From positions 62,001 through 126,000 of the forward strand of contig CAVXNH010000083.1 in NCBI GenBank assembly GCA_963762885.1: a stretch of DNA of 64,000 nt, in the 5' to 3' direction. The DNA is from JASHVB01 sp963762885 (GTDB lineage Bacteria; Pseudomonadota; Alphaproteobacteria; Acetobacterales; Acetobacteraceae). The translations under genes were made by a program, and so were the position numbers. How positions within the stretch are numbered: position 1 is the first letter of the stretch; every line of letters begins with the position of its first letter. Shown here one piece after another: positions 22,514 to 31,823 of the stretch. The notes under the pieces were generated by a model. The model searched no databases. It had not been told where the DNA came from and saw only the letters and a program-made list of their open reading frames with translations.

Positions 22514-23751
22514 CTACATCCCTTCGGAATTCGAAACCCCGTTCAGCCTGTCTCTCACGGTGAGAGGCCGGCCCTTCATGGTCCAACGGAACGGCTTGGC
22601 CGAGGTTTCGTTGAAATAGCCGATGAACGCCTCGATCCGCTGCTTGAGATGCGCCTTGGAGGTGAAGTTGCCGCGGCGGAGCAGCTTGCGCACCAGAATG
22701 GAGAACCAGATCTCGATCTGATTGATCCAGGACGCGTGCTTCGGCGTGAAGTGGAAGCTGATGCGATGGCTGGCGTCGCGCAGAAACGCCTCGCGCGTCG
22801 CCATCGAGGCGAGAATGCCGGACTTGCCCTTCTCGCCCAGATCGTCGGTGATGCCGCATAACGGCGCCACCAGCCGGACGACGCGTTCGGAGAGATGGGT
22901 GTTGAGGTTGTCGCACATCGCGTGCCACGTCGCTGTTGAGCCGGCGGTGGCGAACAAGCCTTCCAGGAACGTCACGTAGTCCGCCTCGGTGCGGCTCTCG
23001 CCAATGGTGCCGAGGACCTTGCCGTTGGCGACATCGAACGCCGCCATCAGGCACTGGGTGCCATGCCGGACATACTCGAACTCACGCCGCACGACATGTC
23101 CGGGCTTCATCGGTAGGGCCGGGGCGGCGCGCTCCAGCGCCTGAATGCCGGTCATCTCGTCGATCGACACGGTGTGCACGTCTTGTTCGGCGGCGGCCGG
23201 CGCCGCCTGGTAGACCGCGCAGATGTCGGCGCACCTGGCATCGAATTCGGGGTCAGGCTTGGGCGTCAGCCAATAGCGGCTGCGATGCGGTTTGAGGTCC
23301 GCTCCTTTTTTAAAAAGCGCCCGACGGAGCCGTGCGAGATACTCTTGACGATGCCCCGGCTCACCGCCTGACGGGCCAGTTCGCTCTGGCTCCAGTGGCT
23401 GATCGGAACGTCAAGCCGTTCGGGGTCTTCGCAGGCAAGCGCCATGATCTGGCAGATCTGCTCCGGCGTGAAGCTGGCTGGCGCACCGCAACGTGGCGCA
23501 TCGCTCAACCGCTCGGCCGCGTTCGTGGCAGCTTCCCCCGCCAGCCAGCGGCGGCGCCAGTGACCCGCCGTCTTGCGCCAGATACCGAGTTCCTCGGCCG
23601 TCTCGCTCACGCCCCAGCCATCTGCAGCGAGCAGGATGATGCGCGCCCGCTCGGCCAGCTTTTGCGGAGTGGAATGCGCCCGGACCAGTGCCTTCAGTTG
23701 GCGCTCATGGTCGGGCGAAAGTTCGATCGGTAGCGCCTTGGCTGCCGGCAT
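22514..23751 (-). CDS. IS630-family transposase, expressed by -1 frameshift
   Basis: The first frame starts at ATG 23751 (MPAAKALPIELSPDHERQLK) and gives the helix-turn-helix half. The second frame contains 'VSIDEMTGIQALERAAPALP', DNLNTH and 'NQIEIWFSIL', that is the D, D, E catalytic residues of the DDE domain. The reading frames join at TTT TTA AAA AAG (slippery heptamer, see separate entry), where a -1 slip yields a continuous product of about 412 residues. The two-frame organisation with -1 frameshifting is known in several IS families. The element is probably recent, since both halves look intact. Confidence 0.85.
23305..23311 (-). promoter_or_regulatory. A_AAA_AAG slippery heptamer for -1 frameshifting
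   Basis: On the minus strand the zero-frame codons are TTA AAA AAG followed by GAG. Slipping back one base gives GGA GCG GAC, which continues directly into the DDE half. A_AAA_AAG is the classical bacterial -1 slippery sequence. This is the only frame change in the window at such a site, which sets it apart from the +1 breaks elsewhere. Confidence 0.75.
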
Positions 23752-23909
23752 GGGTCTCCCTCCACTTCGAGGCGAGGAGCGGATTCCGCATAGCGAATCG
23801 AGACCTGACTCCCCCCGCCACGGCCGGGGCGCCGATTTCGGCAGTGTGTTGCATTTTCGACTTGCCCCAGCGGGGAACCGAGTCGCCACTTTCGGCGAGT
23901 GTAGTAGTA

Positions 23910-24331
23910 CGCCACCCCCAATGCCTGCCGGCTGGCGAACACCGTGCCGCCGCTCGCTGGCAGGTGCAACACCCGTGCGCGCCGACCGGAGAACGGGCAG
24001 AGGAAGCACCACCGCAAAGCTCGGCGTTGCCGTAGAAACGTCGGAGTGCAAACAGCCGTCGACCGCAGAGCCGCAGGGAGTGACAGACGGTACCCTGGTC
24101 ATCGCCACCTCTGCGCCTTCGGTCGACAACTCGGCCTTCACTCGCTGCACAGTCCTGACTCCCGAGCCAGCGGCTTCCTCGGCCATCGGCGTTGGCTCCC
24201 CGGGGCGGGTCGTCCAAAGGGCTCGACGTCGGGTTCCGCTTCGTGAGAATTGAGCTGGACCGCGTGGCCGTCTGGAAAATCCGGCACGCGCCACCGCAGT
24301 GGCTGGCGCGACGGCCCTCCCGGTTGGACAA
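23910..24331. other. Intergenic stretch between IS630 and the IclR gene
   Basis: About 420 bases with short overlapping frames on both strands and no recognisable protein motif. It may hold degraded remains of the recombinase unit. No RNA gene seen. Confidence 0.45.
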
Positions 24332-24359
24332 TTGACGGGCTGCGACAATCGAATATAAC
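24332..24359 (+). promoter_or_regulatory. Sigma-70-type promoter of the IclR/Hyu operon
   Basis: TTGACG at 24332-24337 and TATAAC at 24354-24359 are 16 bases apart. The -10 box ends only 8 bases before the ATG at 24368, so transcription would start at or next to the start codon. That implies a leaderless message. Confidence 0.6.
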
Positions 24360-24367
24360 GCTCACAC

Positions 24368-25171
24368 ATGCAGAAAATGCCGTTCACCAATGCGGAACGC
24401 CCCCTCTCCGGGGTTGCCCACGCTCTCGCCGCGCTGGAACTACTTGCAGCAGCGGCAAGCGACGTGCCCCTGGCGTCGATCGCGGACTCGCTGCGCATGT
24501 CGAAACCCGGCGCGCATCGTCTGCTGGCGACCCTCGTCGCGCATGGTTACGCGGAACATCGTGTCGGCGGGCTGTACCGTCTCGGGTTGCGTGCGTGGGA
24601 ACTGGGTCGCGCGGTGCCGGAACTCAGCATCGTCGCCATCGCCGCACCGGTCATGCAGGACCTCACGCGCGAGACGGATGAAAGTACCATTCTCGGCGTG
24701 CTGTCGGCCTGCGAGACGGTCTACCTGCATCGTGTCGATGCCGGACAGGCTGTGCGCGTGCACACCGACGTCGGCTCCCGCCTGCCGGCGCACTGCACTT
24801 CGACCGGCATCGCGCTGTTGGCGGCACTGCCGGACCCTGATCTCGCCGCCATCCTGCCGGCGACGCTGGAGGCCATCAGCGCCGACAGCATCACGTCGCA
24901 CGAGGCGCTGCATCAGGAACTCGCCCGGACCCGCGCCCGGGGCTATGCGATGAACTTCGGCGGGTGGCGCATCGACGTCGCTGGTGTCGCGGCGTCGTTT
25001 GTGGACCGCGCCGGTCATGCCGCGGGCGCACTTTGTATCGCGGTGCCACGTTACCGCGTGACGCAAGTCAAGCTGCACACACTTGGCCGCAAGGTGCGCG
25101 CTGCCGCCGGGGCCATTACCGCCGCATTGGCGGGCGAAGGCGCTGCTCCACATGTCGGTCGCGCGCGATGA
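24368..25171 (+). CDS. IclR family transcriptional regulator
   Basis: This 267-residue protein has an N-terminal winged helix (about residues 14-75, with VPLASIADSLRMSKPGAHRL as the recognition region) and a C-terminal IclR effector-binding domain (ESTILGVLSACETVYLHRVD, LPAHCTSTGIALLA, RARGYAMNFGG). It stops at 25171, and its TGA overlaps the ATG of the hyuA gene at 25168. It is therefore the first gene of the operon and the likely local regulator, sensing a pathway intermediate. No ribosome binding site precedes the ATG, in line with the leaderless promoter. Confidence 0.93.
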   Translation: MQKMPFTNAERPLSGVAHALAALELLAAAASDVPLASIADSLRMSKPGAHRLLATLVAHGYAEHRVGGLYRLGLRAWELGRAVPELSIVAIAAPVMQDLTRETDESTILGVLSACETVYLHRVDAGQAVRVHTDVGSRLPAHCTSTGIALLAALPDPDLAAILPATLEAISADSITSHEALHQELARTRARGYAMNFGGWRIDVAGVAASFVDRAGHAAGALCIAVPRYRVTQVKLHTLGRKVRAAAGAITAALAGEGAAPHVGRAR

Positions 25172-27239
25172 CCGAAGCTGGCATGCAGTTCCGCATAGGC
25201 GTCGATATCGGCGGCACGTTCACCGATCTGGTGCTGGCGACCTCCACAGGCTCAGTAACGGTATTCAAGGTCGCATCGGTTCCGTCGGACCCCGCGGCCG
25301 GCGTCATGCGCGCGGTGGATGCCGCCGCAGCGGCCAACGGCATGACCACGCCGGAACTGCTGGCGCGCTGCAGCCAGTTCGTGCACGGCTCGACCATCGC
25401 GACCAACACCTTGCTTGAGCGCAAGGGCGCCCGCGTCGGCTGCCTGGTCACCAACGGATTTCGCGACAGCCTGGAGATCCGCCGAGGGCTGCGGCCGGAT
25501 CCGTGGGACCATCGCACGCCGTATCAGCCGGTCCTGGTGCCCCGCTATCTGCGGGTTCCCGTGCGCGGCCGCATCGATCCGCGCGGCGCCGAGGAAACCA
25601 CGCTGTCCGAAGACGACATCGCCATCGCCACCGCAACTTTCGCGCGTGAGGGTGTGCAGTCGGTCGCCGTCTGCCTGTTCAACAGCTATCTCAACGACGC
25701 GCATGAACGCCGCGCCGCCGCCCTGCTGCGGCGCGACGCGCCCGGCTTGCACGTCTCCGTCTCCAGTGAGGTCGCGCCCATCATGGGCGAGTACAGCGCG
25801 GGTCGACCACCGTGCTCAACGCCTATGTCGGGCCTCGCTCACTGGCTTATTTGCGCGACCTCGATCAGCGGCTACGCACGCTGGGCCTGCCCAACCGATT
25901 GCTGCTGATCCAGAACAACAGCGGCGCGGTATCGGTGGATGAAATCGCCGGCCGGCCTGTGGCGTTGTTGCTGTCTGGCCCCGCGGCGGGCGTCGGCGCC
26001 ATGCGCTATTACAGCCGCGCCCTCGGTTCCGACCATCTGATCTCGATGGAGATCGGCGGCACCAGTTGCGACGTAATGCTGATAAGTCATGGCGTCATCG
26101 CGCAGACCGATCGGCTCGAGGTCGATGGCTACGACGTCGTGTCGCCGTCGATCGACATCCAGACGATCGGCGCGGGTGGCGGAACGATCGCCGGTGTGGA
26201 CAGCGCCGGCCTGCTGTTCGTCGGGCCGCAAGGCGCGGGGGCAAGGCCGGGGCCGGCCTGCTATGGCCTGGGCGGCACGGCGCCGACCGTCACCGACGCG
26301 CAGGTCGTGCTCGGGCGCCTGGCGCCGGCAACCTTTGCCGCGGGCGCTATCGCCATCGACGCCAGCCTGGCGCACCGGGCGGTGGAAGCTGTCGTGGCAC
26401 GGCCGCTTGGCCTCGACACCGAAGCCGCGGCGATCGGCATCATCCGCTTGCTCGAGCAAAAGCTGCTGCATGCGGTGCAGCGCATCAGCATCGAGCGTGG
26501 CCACGATCCCCGCCGCTTCACTTTAGTGGCCGGCGGCGGCGCCGGTGCGCTGCATGGTGCCGGCGTGGCCCGCGCGCTGGGCTGCCGGCGCGTCTATGTG
26601 CCGCGCCTCGCGGGGGCGTTCTGCGCGCTGGGTATGCTGAACTCCGATGTGCGCCACGATTTCCTGCGCGTGCATTTCGGCGAACTCGATTGCCTGGATC
26701 AAACCGCGATTGCCCGCGACTTCAGCCGGCTGGAAACCATCGCGATGGAGACGTTGGCCCGCGAGGGGTTTGCCGCCGATGCAGTGGCACTGCAGCGTTC
26801 GGTCGATCTGCGCTATGTCGGCCAGCAATGGGACGTCACGGTCGGCCTGCCGGCGGGACCTGTCGAACCGGCCAGCGTGCGACGAGACTTCGAGGCCGAA
26901 CATCAACGGCTGTTCGGCCACATCCAGCCCGGCGGATTGATCGAAATGACCAAGCTGCGGGTGGCCGGCATCGGCCACCTGCCGCCGCTTGCCGCCGCCG
27001 CGCCACCACGCGCCGATGGGCCGGCAATAGCGGCGGAAGATCGCCGCGTCTGGGTGGACGCGCGGCGCGGCTGGGCGGACGTGCCGATCTATCGCGGCGC
27101 CACGCTGGGGCCTGGCCACGGCTTCGCGGGTCCCGCCATCATCGAGGAGCAAACCACGACAGTATTGGTGGGCGCCGGCGACATGCTCGCGGTCGATGCG
27201 TCCGGCAACTTCGTCATCGATCTGGCGCGGGAGGATTGA
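25168..27239 (+). CDS. hyuA: Hydantoinase/oxoprolinase subunit A (frameshift near 25797)
   Basis: The full protein is about 690 residues, the normal size for HyuA. It starts at ATG 25168, overlapping the IclR stop. The N-terminal actin-like ATPase domain shows GVDIGGTFTDLVLA and GSTIATNTLLERKGARVG; the second domain shows SGPAAGVGAMRYY, MEIGGTSCDVMLIS, GAGGGTIAGVD and ARPGPACYG. Near 25797 one base is missing: restoring a C gives GEYSRGSTTVLNAYVGP, the family consensus. Role: ATP-dependent hydrolysis of a cyclic amide or imide (hydantoin, N-methylhydantoin, 5-oxoproline); related proteins are acetone or acetophenone carboxylase subunits. Partner subunit B follows 5 bases later. Confidence 0.9.
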
Positions 27240-27244
27240 CGGCA

Positions 27245-29012
27245 ATGTCCGGCGCAACGGCTTTGCATGGCGTCGATCCGGTAACCCTCGCCCTGGTGCA
27301 GAACCGGCTGGACCATATCGCACGGCAGATGGGCTGGGTGATGGTGCGCACTTCGCGTAGCCCGATCTTCAACCAGTCGCACGACTTCAGTTGCTTCGTC
27401 ACCGACCGCAACGGCACGCTGGTGTCGCAGGCCGACGGCATTCCGATCCATACCGGCGGCGGCGGCTTCGCCATCCGTGCAGTGCTGAAAAGCTTCGCCG
27501 GCAACATCGCCGACGGCGACGTGTTCTTGCTCAACGATCCTTATGTGGCCGGCGGCAACCATCTGCCGGACTGGGTGATTGCCCGGCCGGTCTTCGCCGG
27601 CGGCGCACTGACCGCCTTCGCCTGCAACCGGGCACACCAGTCGGATATCGGTGGCGGCGCGGCCGGCACCTACAATCCCGAGGCGACCGAGATCTTCCAC
27701 GAAGGCATCCGCCTGCCGGTGCTGAAACTGATCGAGCATGGCGTGACACGCGATGATCTTTGGCAGCTTCTGCTGCTGAACACGCGCTGCCCGGATTTGC
27801 TCGATGGCGACCTGCGGGCGATGCTTGGCTCGACCCAGATCGGCGCCGAACAGATCGCCGATCTGGTGGAGGAACTGATCGAGGACCTGGGCAGCGATGC
27901 TGCCGAGCGGTGTTTCGCCGCCATCCTCGATCACGGCGAACAGCGGTTGCGCATCGCGCTGGCGGCGCTGCCGCATGGCACGTATCGCGCCGAGGAAAGC
28001 TACGACAACGACTGCTTCGCGCCGGCCGACATTCGCATCCGGGTCGCCGTGACGCTGGACGCCGACGGCGCCACGGTCGATTTCACCGGGACCGATCCGC
28101 AAATTCGCGGCTTCAAGAACTCCTCGCTCGCCAACACGCATTCAGCGGTCTACGCCGCCATTGCCGCGTTCTTCGAAACGGACATTCCGCGCAATGAGGG
28201 AACGTTTCGGGCAATCCGTATCATCGCGCCGGAGGGCAGCCTGGTGAACGCGCGGGCGCCGGCGCCGCTGACCATGTGCACGGTGTTTCCGGCGCACGAG
28301 ATCATGCATATCTGCTGGTGGGCACTCGGGCAGGCCGATCCTGCGCGCAACATCGCCGGTTGGGGCAAGAACGCCTTTCCCGTGTCATCGGGAACCCGGC
28401 CATCGGGCGCGACCTGGGTGCTGTATCACTGGGGCGGCGGCTCCGGCGCGGGAGCGGTGGCCGGGCGCGATGGCTTCAACCAGATGGGGCCGATGATCAC
28501 GCTCGGCGGCCTGGTCATTCCGAACGCGGAAACCTATCGAGCAACTCTATCCCGTGCGTGTGCATCGGCAGGAGTTTCGCTGCGACGCGGCTGGTCCGGG
28601 CGCCTGGCGCGGCGGCACCGGCGTCGATTACGAAGCCGAGATCGACACCGAGGCGGTTTATTCGTTTCGTGGCGAGGGCGTCGGCCGCACAACCGGCAAA
28701 GGCGTGGAGCGCGCGGGCGACGGCGCCGGCGGGACCCTGACGATGCATGGTCGTGACGGGTCCGTCCTGACGCCACCGCAATACGCGCTGCTGCGCCTGG
28801 GCGCGTCGCGCCTCGTCATGCAATCGCCCGGCGGCGGCGGCTTCGGCGACCCGCTGGATCGGGATCCGGCCCTGGTTGCCCGCGACGTGCGCGATGGCGT
28901 GGTCAGCCATGCCGCGGCGGTCGCGGTCTATGCGGTGCAGCTTGCGGCGGACGGCATGGCCGATCTGGTCGCGACGGAACAACTGCGCCAGGCGCGGCGC
29001 AAGAATCGCTGA
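27245..29012 (+). CDS. hyuB: Hydantoinase/oxoprolinase subunit B (frameshift near 28539)
   Basis: It starts at ATG 27245 (MSGATALHGVDPVTLALVQN), and the complete product is about 588 residues. Family motifs seen: MVRTSRSPIFNQSHDFSCFV, DVFLLNDPYVAGGNHLPDW, NRAHQSDIGG and the C-terminal QSPGGGGFGDPLDRDP. An extra C near 28539 breaks the frame; without it the sequence reads ETYEQLYPVRVHRQEFR, as in homologues. It forms the heteromeric enzyme with the A subunit upstream. In this family the B subunit holds part of the substrate site. Confidence 0.9.
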
Positions 29013-29070
29013 CACCCGGCGCACAAAACGGGCTGACAGCAAAAATACAGGCGGGGCAAAGGAGAATAAC

Positions 29071-30153
29071 ATGGGCAAGCGGGGTTTCGACAGCACACGA
29101 CGAATAACCTGGGCGATCGCCCTCACGCTGACCGTTACGGTAGGCATATTCGGCACCACGGCACGCGCCGACGAACTGCCGGTGACCAGCGACATCCCGC
29201 CGGCCGGCACCAAAATCCGTGTCATGGTCTACAACGGCGCCTACACCTCGTTGCCGGTGTTCGTCGCCAAGGACATGGGCTTCTATGCGAAATACCACCT
29301 CGACCCGGAGCAAACCGTGGTCGCCTCCGGTCCGGCCGGCGTCGCCGCCTTGCTCGGCGGCAGCCTCGACTTCATCGAGCCGCCGACCGACCAGATCATC
29401 GAGAACCAGGTGCACGGCTCTGACCTGCGCATCGTGGTCGGCAACGAGGTGCGTAATTTCTTCGACCTGGTCGCCAGCAGTAAACTCAAGCTGCCGCATG
29501 AAACCGCGGGCTATCCTGCCATCATGCAGGACCTGAAAGGGCTGCGGATCGGCGTCAATGCGTTGGGGGCATCGACGCACCTGATGATGAATGCCCTGCT
29601 GAAGGGCGCCGGCATGACGCCGGACGACGTAACCTATGTTGCGGACGGTTCCTCGAACACGGCGCTCGCCGCCTGGCAGGCTGACCGGATCGATGCGCAG
29701 ATGGCCTTCACCCCGTTCCCGGAGATCATCCAGGCACTGGGCAGCGGCAAATCGATCATCAACATCAGCGCCGGCCAGGGCCCCGCTCAACTGCAAAAAC
29801 TTGGCGGCGCGTTCGAGGACTGGTCCTGCAAGGCGTCGTACATCCGCGAGCACCCGGACATCGTCAATGCCTTCATCAAGGCACATGCCGATGCGATCGC
29901 CTGGATCAAGGATCCGGCCAACCGCCCGAAGCTGACCAGTCTGATCGGCAAATATGTCAACACGTCGATCATTCCGGAAGATGAGCGCGCCCAAACCGTT
30001 GCGTTGATGATCGACAACTACAACCACTATTTCGGCTCCACCGTCGATCGTGGCGCGATCGATGCGTGGAACCAGTACTTGCTCGACAACAAGCTGATTC
30101 CGCATGCGGTTCCGGCCGCCGACGTGATCTACGCGGGCGCCCCGAAGCCGTAG
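29071..30153 (+). CDS. ABC transporter substrate-binding protein, NMT1/SsuA type
   Basis: The start at ATG 29071 is supported by AAAGGAG just upstream. The 360-residue product has a signal peptide (about 33 residues, ending TARA before DELPV) and a periplasmic type II binding fold: YNGAYTSLPVFVAKDMGFYA, then GGSLDFIEPPTDQII. This is the taurine/nitrate/thiamine-precursor group (NMT1/THI5-like). With the ATPase and permease that follow, it forms a complete importer, presumably for the substrate of the Hyu enzymes. Confidence 0.9.
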   Translation: MGKRGFDSTRRITWAIALTLTVTVGIFGTTARADELPVTSDIPPAGTKIRVMVYNGAYTSLPVFVAKDMGFYAKYHLDPEQTVVASGPAGVAALLGGSLDFIEPPTDQIIENQVHGSDLRIVVGNEVRNFFDLVASSKLKLPHETAGYPAIMQDLKGLRIGVNALGASTHLMMNALLKGAGMTPDDVTYVADGSSNTALAAWQADRIDAQMAFTPFPEIIQALGSGKSIINISAGQGPAQLQKLGGAFEDWSCKASYIREHPDIVNAFIKAHADAIAWIKDPANRPKLTSLIGKYVNTSIIPEDERAQTVALMIDNYNHYFGSTVDRGAIDAWNQYLLDNKLIPHAVPAADVIYAGAPKP

Positions 30154-30179
30154 GCCACACGACATGACCGCAAGCCCTT

Positions 30180-30956
30180 GTGCATGGCGGCGACATCGTG
30201 CTGGATGGCGTCGTGCATGCGTTCCGGCGGCACGCCCACACGCTGCGCGTGTTGGACGGGCTGTCGCTGGCGATCGGCAAGGGCGAGTTCGTGTCGTTGG
30301 TCGGTCCGAGTGGCTGCGGCAAGACCACAGTGCTCGACCTCATGAGCGGCCTGCTGCCGCTGCAACGCGGCACGCTGCTGGTCGCCGATCAGCCGCCTGC
30401 CGCCGGCCGGCGCGACACCGCGCGGATGTTCGCACGCGACGCACTGCTGCCGTGGCGCACGGCGTACGGCAACATCGACTTCGCCGTCGCAACGCGACAG
30501 CCGGACTCCGAACGACGCGACGCGCTGATCCGCTCGCTGCTGGCCGATGTCGGCCTCGCGGGCTTCGAGCATGCCTATCCGCGCCAACTCTCGCAGGGCA
30601 TGCGCCAACGCGTTGCCCTGGCGCGCACCTTCTCGCTGGAAAGCGCGCACATTTTCCTGGACGAACCGTTCGGCGCGCTCGACGCGCAGACCAAGCTGCT
30701 GTTGCAGGATCAGCTTCTGAAGCTGTGGGAGCGCGTGCACAGCACCGTGGTCCTGGTCAGTCACGATCTCGCCGAGGCGGTGGCGTTGTCCGATCGCGTC
30801 ATTGTCATGTCGGCGCGCCCCGGACGGATCATCGCCGACGTGCCGATCCCGCTGCCGCGACCGCGCTCTGCCAGCAAGATGCAGGCGATGCGCGAATTCC
30901 ACGAACTATGCGCGCAACTTTGGCGCGAGCTGGAGCGTGCGGTGGAACCGGCATGA
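30180..30956 (+). CDS. ABC transporter ATP-binding protein (SsuB/TauB type)
   Basis: A 258-residue ATPase with Walker A GPSGCGKTT, signature LSQGMRQRVALAR, Walker B HIFLDEPFGALDAQT and switch VSHDLAEAV. The only in-frame start is GTG at 30180 without a good ribosome binding site. An ATG at 30164 in the neighbouring frame would give MTASPVHGGDIV if one T near 30179 were extra, so this may be another +1 shift at the very start. Its stop overlaps the permease start (ATGA at 30953). Confidence 0.9.
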   Translation: MHGGDIVLDGVVHAFRRHAHTLRVLDGLSLAIGKGEFVSLVGPSGCGKTTVLDLMSGLLPLQRGTLLVADQPPAAGRRDTARMFARDALLPWRTAYGNIDFAVATRQPDSERRDALIRSLLADVGLAGFEHAYPRQLSQGMRQRVALARTFSLESAHIFLDEPFGALDAQTKLLLQDQLLKLWERVHSTVVLVSHDLAEAVALSDRVIVMSARPGRIIADVPIPLPRPRSASKMQAMREFHELCAQLWRELERAVEPA

Positions 30957-31819
30957 CGAGGGCGCTATCCGATGTGCCGGAGGACGCGGCGGGCCTGTCC
31001 GATACCGATAGCAACGTCGATATCGATACCGATGTCGATACCGACATGGAACGCGATGCAGCGCGCCGCCACCGTTCGGTGGTTTTCGCCGGACGCGTGC
31101 TCCTGCTGCTGGTGACCGCGGGCGCATGGGAAGCGATGGCACGGCTCAACCTGATCCCCGCCGCCTTCATCGGTCAGCCCTCGGAATTCCTGCCGATGAT
31201 GGTGCAGGAATTGCTCGGCGGCAGCATCCTGCACGCCATCACCGACACACTGTCGGCGACATTGGCGGCGTTCGTTCTGGGCGGTGCGCTGGCGTTACTG
31301 ACCGCGCTGATACTGCACGCATCGCCACTGCTGAAGGCGATCGTCGATCCCTACCTCAACGCACTGAACGCCTTGCCGCGCGTCGCGCTGGTGCCGCTGT
31401 TCATCATCTGGTTCGGTCTCGGCGCCCTCTCCAAGATCGTCTCCGGCATTTCCTTGATGTATTTCATATTGCTCTACAACACGATGGCCGGCGCCCAATC
31501 AGTCGATCCCGACCATATATTGCTTGCACGCAGCCTCGGCCTGACACGACGCCACATCTTCCTGCACATTGTCGTGCCGACCGCGGCGCCGGCGATCTTC
31601 GCCGGCCTGCGCCTGGGCCTGGTTTACACATTGCTCGGCGTCGTTACCGCGGAACTGATCGCCGGCGGCAAGGGCCTGGGCAGCCTGATCAGCTACTATT
31701 CGAACACCTTCAATGCCAACGGCGTGTTCGCCGTGCTGCTGGTGCTGGTGATCCTGGCCGATCTGCTGTCCGGGGTGATGACCCGCATCGAGCGCTATCT
31801 CACGCGCTGGAAAGGATGA
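30953..31819 (+). CDS. ABC transporter permease with acidic Asp-Thr repeat at N terminus
   Basis: A 288-residue BPD_transp_1 inner-membrane protein with about six hydrophobic segments, starting near residue 40 (VVFAGRVLLLLVTAGAW). The coupling loop reads SLGLTRRHIFLHIVVPTAAP. Odd feature: residues about 17-37 read DTDSNVDIDTDVDTDMERD, encoded by a near-repeat of GATACCGATGTC. This looks like simple-sequence expansion in the cytoplasmic tail. It overlaps the ATPase gene by four bases and completes the importer. Confidence 0.9.
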   Translation: MTRALSDVPEDAAGLSDTDSNVDIDTDVDTDMERDAARRHRSVVFAGRVLLLLVTAGAWEAMARLNLIPAAFIGQPSEFLPMMVQELLGGSILHAITDTLSATLAAFVLGGALALLTALILHASPLLKAIVDPYLNALNALPRVALVPLFIIWFGLGALSKIVSGISLMYFILLYNTMAGAQSVDPDHILLARSLGLTRRHIFLHIVVPTAAPAIFAGLRLGLVYTLLGVVTAELIAGGKGLGSLISYYSNTFNANGVFAVLLVLVILADLLSGVMTRIERYLTRWKG

Positions 31820-31823
31820 CGCC

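Larger units (their letters stand above)
22511..23907 (-). mobile_element. IS630-family insertion sequence
   Basis: The ends are CTACTACA at 22511 and its reverse complement TGTAGTAG ending at 23907. Partial similarity continues inward, to a CCCCG about 30 bases in. A TA dinucleotide flanks both sides (22509-22510 and 23908-23909), as expected for IS630/Tc1-type insertion into TA. One transposase in two overlapping frames fills the element on the minus strand. The length of about 1.4 kb is somewhat long for the family. Confidence 0.8.

Noticed and set aside
26066..28756. An 896-codon frame spanning both hyuA and hyuB
   Set aside because: Its first half is an Arg-rich shadow of hyuA; only the part from 27245 is the real hyuB.
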